From Streptomyces sp. WAC08241 (lineage in GTDB: Bacteria; Actinomycetota; Actinomycetes; Streptomycetales; Streptomycetaceae), in assembly GCA_007858575.1 (NCBI GenBank), contig CP042279.1:4466501-4530500 (forward strand): DNA of 64,000 nucleotides, given 5' to 3'. A program made the position numbers and the translations under genes. Shown one piece after another: positions 56,919 to 64,000 of the stretch (the first letter of the stretch is position 1; every line of letters starts with the position of its first letter). The notes under the pieces were generated by a model that worked only from the letters and a program-made list of their open reading frames with translations, ran no database searches and was not told where the DNA came from.

Positions 56919-57328
56919 TCAGTTGTTGCCGATGCCGTTCCCGGAGAGGACCGGGATGTCGTCCACCAGGTGCGAGAGCGCCTCGTCGCCCTTGGCCTGG
57001 TGGAGTTCTCCGCGCACTGCTGGTTCTGCGGGGAGGACAGCACGTTGACGTCCTGGACGGTGATCGGGACGAGACCGACGAGGGACCCGAGGTTGCCCTT
57101 GACCGGAACGCCGAGGCAGAGCTTGTTCAGGGAGCCCTGGACCAGGGTGAGCTGGGGGCTCTGGTCGCCCGCGGTCTCCGAGTTGCCGAACGCCGAGGTG
57201 GCACCGTTGCCGCTGAGCGAGGTGGTGCCGGTGTCGTCGGCGATGGCCAGCGCCGGGGAGGCCGCCGCGGCAGAAGCGCCGACGACGGAGGCCGCAACAG
57301 CCGCAGCCGCCACAATCTTCTTGATCAC
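56919..57328 (-). CDS. rdlA: Rodlin 1
   Basis: About 136 residues from GTG 57328 (MIKKIVAAAAVAASVVGASAAAASPALA signal). Mature rodlin: DDTGTTSLSGNGATSAFGNSETAGDQSPQLTLVQGSLNKLCLGVPVKGNLGSLVGLVPITVQDVNVLSSPQNQQCAENS; after a break near 57000 it ends AKGDEALSHLVDDIPVLSGNGIGNN. Rodlins organise chaplin filaments into the rodlet layer of aerial hyphae. It differs from copies 2 and 3 (ETAGDQSPQLT in place of ATYGNMSPQ). It is divergent from rodlin 2 over a 216-base promoter region. Confidence 0.92.
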
Positions 57329-57544
57329 GGTGATTCCGTTCCTGTTCCCACCAATCGACCTGATTGATGCGCCCGGCTCAACTGCCCTCGGAGGGTTAGG
57401 TTCCGGCGCTTCACCCGTTCGAAGGGCGCCTCTTCGCGCTGCCGCGTGCGCTCCGCCATGAGGGTGACACGGCGGAACCCCGGCGTCCGAGCCCCTGTTG
57501 ATCAGGTCGCTCCCTGCACGGAGCAGGTTCTAGAAGGAACTCCC

Positions 57545-57955
57545 GTGATCAAGAAGGTTATGGCCACCGCGGCCGCGGCCGTCTCCATCGTCGGCGCCAC
57601 CGCCGCCGTGGCCTCCCCGGCGCTCGCCACCGGCAACGACACCGGCACCACCTCGTTCAGCGGCAACGGCGCCACCCAGGCGTTCGGCAACTCCGCCACC
57701 TACGGCAACATGAGCCCGCAGATGGCGCTGGTCCAGGGCTCCCTGAACAAGCCGTGCATCGGTCTGCCGGCCAAGGTCAACGCCGGTTCGCTGATCGGTC
57801 TCGTCCCGATCACCGTCCAGGACATCAACGTCCTGTCCTCCCCGCAGAACCAGCAGTGCGTGGAGAACTCCACGCAGGCCAAGGGCGACGAGCCGCTGTC
57901 GCACCTCCTGGAGGACATCCCGGTCCTGTCGGGCAACGGCGTCGGCAACAACTGA
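57545..57955 (+). CDS. rdlB: Rodlin 2
   Basis: An intact 136-residue rodlin from GTG 57545 with AGAAGGAA upstream. Signal MIKKVMATAAAAVSIVGATAAVASPALA; mature DTGTTSFSGNGATQAFGNSATYGNMSPQMALVQGSLNKPCIGLPAKVNAGSLIGLVPITVQDINVLSSPQNQQCVENSTQAKGDEPLSHLLEDIPVLSGNGVGNN in outline, with the usual two Cys. As the only unbroken copy it serves as the reference for the other two. Confidence 0.95.
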   Translation: MIKKVMATAAAAVSIVGATAAVASPALATGNDTGTTSFSGNGATQAFGNSATYGNMSPQMALVQGSLNKPCIGLPAKVNAGSLIGLVPITVQDINVLSSPQNQQCVENSTQAKGDEPLSHLLEDIPVLSGNGVGNN

Positions 57956-57975
57956 CGTTCCCCGTCCACGCGTCA

Positions 57976-57998
57976 GGGCCGCTCCTCGGGAGCGGCCC
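57976..57998 (+). terminator. Terminator after rodlin 2
   Basis: Perfect 10-base arms GGGCCGCTCC / GGAGCGGCCC with the loop TCG, followed by TTTCGTCGTC; it lies 20 bases after the stop. Confidence 0.9.
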
Positions 57999-58026
57999 TT
58001 TCGTCGTCCTCGGCCCTTCGGGTCGT

Positions 58027-58228
58027 TCAGCGCGGCCAGACCGGAGCGGCCATCAGGCGCTCCCACTCCCGGTCCGGCATCCCCGGCACCGCGCGGCCCG
58101 CCTGCGTCCACTGCGCCACCAGGGCGGAGTAGAGGGGAAGGGGTGCGGTCGGCGGGGGTCGGGTCGCTCACGTACCGGCTCTTCGGAATGAAGGCCATCC
58201 GTTCCCATTTCCCGGGATCCGGCGCCAT
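58027..58228 (-). CDS. Small conserved protein, about 67 residues
   Basis: ATG 58228 behind GGAAGGAG: MAPDPGKWERMAFIPKSRYVSDPTPADRTP, then after a break near 58140 LYSALVAQWTQAGRAVPGMPDREWERLMAAPVWPR-stop. I recall similar short proteins in Streptomyces but no function. The strong ribosome site and the family-like ending (APPVWP) support it. It lies between two rodlin genes on the opposite strand. Confidence 0.6.
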
Positions 58229-58467
58229 CTTCGCTCCTTCCGCTGCGATTCCCGCATCATTACACAAAGGCCTCGGGAGAGTGATTCGTCCTCTCCACGT
58301 CGCGTCGCGCACCTGTGTGCGAGCGGGTCGAAATACGGTGCGGTCCAGGGGATTTCGCTCATCTGCCCGTAGTCCGTCCGGTGGACTTCCCGGAACCTCC
58401 GGGGCCCCGACCTGTTGATCAGTGCGGCTCGGCAATCGGCGAGCCAGTATTCGAAAGGCCTGAACTG

Positions 58468-58874
58468 ATGAAGAAGCTGTTCGCTACGGCTGCTGTGGCG
58501 GCGTCGGTCCTCGGCGCGACGGCGACGGGTGCCGGGCAGGCGCTCGCCATCGCCGACGACACCGGCACCACCTCGCTCAGCGGCAACGGTGCCAGCCAGG
58601 TGTACGGCAACTCCGCCACCTACGGCAACATGAGCCCGCAGTTGGCGCTGGTCCAGGCTCCCTGAACAAGCCGTGCGTGGGCCTGCCGGCCAAGGTCAAC
58701 GCCGGTTCGCTGATCGGCCTGGTCCCGATCACGGTCCAGGACATCAACGTCCTGTCCTCCCCGCAGAACCAGCAGTGCGTGGAGAACTCCACCCAGGCCA
58801 AGGGCGACGAGGCGCTGTCGCACATCCTCAGCGACATCCCGGTCCTGTCCGGCAACGGCGCCGGCAACGGCTGA
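58468..58874 (+). CDS. Rodlin 3
   Basis: About 136 residues from ATG 58468: MKKLFATAAVAASVLGATATGAGQALA signal, then DDTGTTSLSGNGASQVYGNSATYGNMSPQLALVQGSLNKPCVGLPAKVNAGSLIGLVPITVQDINVL and AKGDEALSHILSDIPVLSGNGAGNG. One G is lost at 58656-58657 (CCAGGCTCC against CCAGGGCTCC in rodlin 2). It is close to rodlin 2 from residue 50 on and looks like a recent duplicate. A hairpin at 58891-58927 (GCCCCTC-TTCG-GAGGGGT) follows. Confidence 0.9.
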
Positions 58875-58890
58875 GTCCCCGGCTCCGGCG

Positions 58891-58927
58891 CGGCCCCGCC
58901 GCCCCTCTTCGGAGGGGTGGCGGGCCG
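58891..58927. terminator. Hairpin between rodlin 3 and YyaL-like gene
   Basis: Stem of about 16 pairs with one mismatch around the tetraloop TTCG (arms CGGCCCCGCCGCCCCTC and GAGGGGTGGCGGGCCG), between converging genes. Confidence 0.75.
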
Positions 58928-58946
58928 TCCCCGTTCCGGGACCTCC

Positions 58947-60973
<2,027 letters not shown>

Positions 60974-61078
60974 GGGACCAGCGTCCCACACCACGAGGAG
61001 GTGCGCGTGATCGCGGCCGGAAGGCGTTCGGGGAGGAGGGCGGCGGCGCCCTGCGGGGCCGGTGGTCGCCGGGGCGGC

Positions 61079-61308
61079 TCAACCGTGCCAGGACCGGGGC
61101 AGTCGTACGCGCGGAGGCGCTCCGGGCGGGTCCAGTTGGCCGTGCCGCGGCGGTGCGCGGCGGGTTCGTCCCGGGCCGTCGGACGCAGGGACAGGACCGC
61201 CGTGAGCGCCGCGAGTTCTTCGGCTCGGCTCGCCCCGCAGCACCCTCAGGACGCGGCGGCGAGCGGGTCGGAGGGGGCGGGGCGGCGCGGGGCCGGTGTC
61301 GCTGTCAT
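61079..61308 (-). CDS. Acyl-CoA carboxylase epsilon subunit
   Basis: About 77 residues from ATG 61308 (GTAGGAGG upstream, overlapping the beta-subunit stop region). N-terminus MTATPAPRRPAPSDPLAA, then VLRVLRGEPSAEELAALTAVLSLRP, the epsilon-subunit core that binds the beta subunit, and NWTRPERLRAYDCPRSWHG at the end. Breaks lie near 61250, 61215 and 61090. Actinobacterial acyl-CoA carboxylases need this small subunit for full activity. Confidence 0.8.
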
Positions 61309-61318
61309 GACCGTCCTC

Positions 61319-62912
61319 CTACTGGGGCGGGTTGCCGTGCTTGCGGGTGGGCAGGGCGGCCGACTTGGCGGCGAGCATCGCCACGGCGCGGCTGAGGAGC
61401 AGCCGGGTCTCGCGGGGTCGATCACGTCGTCGACGAGCCCGCGCTCGGCCGCGTAGTACGGGTGGACCAGTTCGCTCCGGTACTCCTCGATCTTCTGCCG
61501 GCGCATCGCGTCGGGGTCCTCGGCGGCCGCGATCTCCCGGCGGAAGACGACGTTGGCGGCGCCCTCCGCGCCCATCACCGCGATCTCGTTGGTGGGCCAG
61601 GCCAGGGCCACGTCGGCGCCGATGGAGCGGGAGTCCATGACGATGTAGGCACCGCCGTAGGCCTTGCGCAGGACGACCGAGACGCGCGGCACGGTGGCGT
61701 TGCAGTAGGCGTAGAGCAGTTTCGCCCCGCGCCGGATGATGCCTCGTGCTCCTGGTCGACGCCGGGCAGGAACCCGGGCACGTCCACCAGGGTGATCAGC
61801 GGAATGTTGAAGGCGTCGCAGAACTGCACGAACCGCGCGCCCTTCTCGCTCGCCCTGATGTTCAGCACACCGGCCATGGAGGCCGGCTGGTTGGCGACGA
61901 TGCCCACGACGTGCCCGTCGAGGCGGGCCAGCGTGCAGACGATGTTGGTGGCGAAGGCGGCGTGGACCTCCAGGTGGTCGCCGTCGTCGACGATCTCCTC
62001 GATGACCTCGCGGATGTCGTAGGAGCGGTTGCCGTCCTCGGGGACCACGTCGAGCAGGGCGTCGCCCGGGCGGTCCGCCGGGTCGCCCGTGGGGTGCGCG
62101 GGCGGCAGTTCGCGGTTGTTGGAGGGGAGCAGGAGAGGAGGTAGCGGACCTCCTCCAGGCAGGTGCGCTCGTCGTCGTGGACGAAGTGGGCCACTCCCGA
62201 GGTGGCGCCGTGCACGTCGGCGCCGCCCAGGCCGTTCTGGGTGATCTCCTCGCCCGTGACCGCCTTGACCACGTCGGGGCCGGTGATGAACATCTGGGAG
62301 ATGTCGCGCACCGCGAAGACGAAGTCGGTCAGGGCGGGCGAGTAGGCGGCGCCTCCCGCGCACGGGCCCAGCATCACCGATATCTGCGGGATCACCCCGC
62401 TCGCCGCGGTGTTGCGCCGGAAGATGCCGCCGTAGCCGGCCAGCGCCGAGACGCCCTCCTGGATGCGGGCGCCCGCGCCGTCGTTCAGGGAGACCAGGGG
62501 CGCGCCGGCCGCGATCGCCATGTCCATCAGCTTGTGGATCTTCTGGGCGTGGGCCTCGCCGAGGCACCGCCGAAGATGCGGAAGTCATGGGCGTAGACGA
62601 AGACGGTACGGCCTCCACCGTGCCCCAGCCGGTGACGACGCCGTCGGTGTACGGCTTCTTCGCCTCCAGGCCGAAGCCCTGGGCCCGGTGCCGGCGCAGG
62701 GCCTCGACCTCGGTGAACGAGCCGGGGTCGAGGAGGAGTCCGATGCGTTCGCGGGCGGTGAGCTTGCCCTTGGCGTGCTGGCGTTCGGTGGCCTCCGGGT
62801 CCGGGCCGGTGCGGGCGAGTTCCTTGACGGCGCGCATCTGCGTCAGACGGTTCGCCCCGGGGGCGTCCGGGGTGACGTCGGGCACGAGAGCTTCGGGATC
62901 GGTGAGGGTCAT
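61319..62912 (-). CDS. Acyl-CoA (acetyl/propionyl-CoA) carboxylase beta subunit
   Basis: About 530 residues from ATG 62912. Carboxyltransferase domain: QHAKGKLTARERIGLLLDPGSFTEVEALRRHRAQGFG, KIHKLMDMAIAAGAPLVSLNDGAGARIQEGVSALAGYGGIFRRN (oxyanion hole GAG), ISVMLGPCAGGAAYSPALTDFVF, GPDVVKAVTGEEITQNGLGGADVHGATSGVAHFV, PASMAGVLNIRASEKGARFVQFCDAFNIPLITLVDVPGFLPG and LRKAYGGAYIVMDSRSIGADVALAWPTNEIAVMGAEGAANVVFRR. Breaks lie near 62605, 62570, 62135, 61740 and 61415. The residue that selects acetyl- or propionyl-CoA (Asp in GGADVHGATS region) cannot be judged safely here. It would make malonyl- or methylmalonyl-CoA. Confidence 0.93.
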
Positions 62913-63774
62913 GATGCCGGGGCCCTTCCCTTCCCGTTCCTGGTGTCGATGGGGGCGTGCGGACGGACGGAGGACGGATCGTGGGCGCGCAGCGTGGTGC
63001 GCAGGCGCGGTGCGGCGGCGGAGATGCGCTCGGCGGCGTCCCGGGCGTGGAGCCACTCGGCGGGCACCGGGTACACGGCGGCCTGCCAGTCCTTGCCGCC
63101 GGCCAGTGCCGCGGCGGCGGCGTGGCCGTCGGACAGGGGCGTGTTGCGCACCGTCCAGCCGGCCGGGCGCCGGGACTCGGCGGCCTCGCCGAGGTAGTCG
63201 AGGTCGGCGGCGCGGGCGAGGCCGGTGCCGAGGCCCTTCAGGTAGGCCTCCTTGCGGGACCACAGCCGGGCGAAGGCCTCGCGCCGCCGGGCGGCCGGGA
63301 GCCGGGCGATCTCCTGGCGCTCGGCCGGGTGCAGCCGGGGCAGGCAGATGTCGACGGTCTCCTGCGACGGCAGCGCCTGGACGTCGACGCCGACCCGGGT
63401 GCGGGCCACCGCGACCAGGGCGAGGCCGTGGCTGTGGGAGAGCGAGAACTGCGGGCGTCCGGCAGGCCGACCAGTACCGGCCGGCCGTGCCGCTTCCCGC
63501 ACCCCTCGCACCGCTCCCGGCCGATGGGCAGCTTCCGGGGCTCGACCCCGGTGTAGGCCGACAGCACCCGGCGCAGACCCACATGGGCGGTGACGTACGT
63601 CTGCCGGTCGCCGTGCCGGCGGTAGGCCGCCGCGCGCCGCCGTTCCTCGGGGTCGAGTTCGTCGCCCGGCAAGGTCGCGCGGCGAGGCGGGGACGGCAGC
63701 AGCCACAGGTGCAGGTCCGACGGTCCCACGTCACGTGCGTGGCGCGGGGCGTTCGGTACGAGGGGGACGTTCAC
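62909..63774 (-). CDS. Sfp-type 4'-phosphopantetheinyl transferase
   Basis: About 288 residues from GTG 63774. Motifs: DLHLWLLPSPPRRATLPGDELDPEERRRAAAYRRHGDRQTYVTAHVGLRRVLSAYTG, CEGCGKRHGRPVLVGL (partial Cys cluster), PQFSLSHSHGLALVAVARTRVGVDVQAL (GVD magnesium site) and ARLWSRKEAYLKGLGTGLARAADL (WSRKEAYLK). One break near 63455. It overlaps the carboxylase gene by ATGA. It activates acyl or peptidyl carrier proteins of PKS/NRPS systems. C-terminal residues (RLRTTLRAHDPSSVRPHAPIDTRNG) extend beyond the fold. Confidence 0.9.
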
Positions 63775-64000
63775 GGGCCGCTCCCGGTCCGGTGATGGGG
63801 GCCGCGCGCGCCCGGAGGGTGCCGCCGGCCGTGTGCTGCCGCTGTCGGCGACCGCCGCGACGAGGGCGGCCGCCAGCGAGATCAGGCCGCCCGCCCACAG
63901 TGCGGAGCGGGTGCCCAGATGCTGGGTGACGGTGCCGACGAAGAGGGCGCCGAGCGGGGCGCTGCCGTGCAGGATCAGGGTGTAGAGGGCCATGACCCGG
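63771..64000 (-). CDS. MFS transporter, C-terminal end only
   Basis: The last 75 or so codons of a minus-strand gene continuing beyond the right edge: MALYTLILHGSAPLGALFVGTVTQHLGTRSALWAGGLISLAAALVAAVADSGS in outline, the final two helices of a major-facilitator exporter (pattern like enterobactin exporters). The tail is Pro/Arg-rich. In the raw sequence the frame continues into the transferase gene; the likely stop is the TGA at 63771-63773, one base out of frame. Confidence 0.65.

Noticed and set aside
62909..63993. MFS transporter fused to phosphopantetheinyl transferase
   Set aside because: The raw frame is open across both, but a TGA overlapping the transferase GTG (63771-63774) lies one base out of frame. 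This matches the short-deletion pattern seen everywhere here.

Overview
This is high-GC actinobacterial DNA, almost certainly Streptomyces. It carries chaplins, rodlins, a MelC1/MelC2 tyrosinase pair, a DasR-type site in front of a chitinase gene, many GTG starts and ATGA/GTGA gene overlaps. I see no tRNA, rRNA, CRISPR array, insertion sequence or prophage.

A warning on sequence quality. Most genes longer than about 500 bases are broken by one or more 1-2 base losses, nearly always inside C or G runs, while flanking frames keep full family motifs. Coordinates below span the whole corrected gene, and frame breaks are given approximately in the evidence. I treat them as read errors unless stated. 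Two lesions look different: a Trp-to-stop substitution near the end of the PEP carboxykinase gene, and a 20-base insertion in the CxxC motif of a YyaL-like gene.

Layout. (1) 1-11.6 kb, minus strand: a Tad/Flp pilus operon (zinc-ribbon protein, CpaB, CpaE, two TadE-like proteins, CpaF, TadB, TadC, an embedded histidine kinase and response regulator, Flp pilin, TadG-like protein, lipoprotein, OmpA-like protein). (2) 11.8-14.5 kb: a lipoprotein, a large protein with a pilin-like N-terminal segment, and a membrane protein. (3) 14.7-19.5 kb: GH18 chitinase under a dre-like site, a Ser/Thr kinase and a secreted M14 carboxypeptidase. (4) 19.6-26.4 kb: a D-amino-acid/N-acyl-D-amino-acid catabolic locus (RidA, IclR regulator, PfkB kinase; divergent PLP deaminase and D-aminoacylase) and an MptB-like mannosyltransferase. 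(5) 26.5-32.9 kb: an AlaA-like aminotransferase, then a tightly overlapping operon of an extracytoplasmic binding protein, TelA, a binding-protein/vWA fusion and a small membrane protein. (6) 33-37 kb: PEP carboxykinase, hemolysin-III protein, TetR regulator, a small secreted protein.

(7) 37-58.9 kb is a cell-surface island. It holds two GH26 enzymes, a VKOR-like oxidoreductase, tyrosinase, three chaplins, an LPETG-anchored protein, a complete Wzx/Wzy-type exopolysaccharide operon (two glycosyltransferases, priming transferase, ligase/polymerase, flippase, deacetylase, chain-length-like protein, CelD-type acyltransferase), an ATP-grasp ligase and three rodlins. The gene order resembles the mel-chp-rdl neighbourhood of S. 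coelicolor as I remember it. (8) 58.9-64 kb: a YyaL-like protein, acyl-CoA carboxylase epsilon and beta subunits, a Sfp-type phosphopantetheinyl transferase and an MFS exporter running off the right edge, perhaps the border of a biosynthetic cluster.

The most unusual parts are the binding-protein/TelA/vWA operon and the way exopolysaccharide, mannanase-like, chaplin, rodlin and LPETG genes are packed together.
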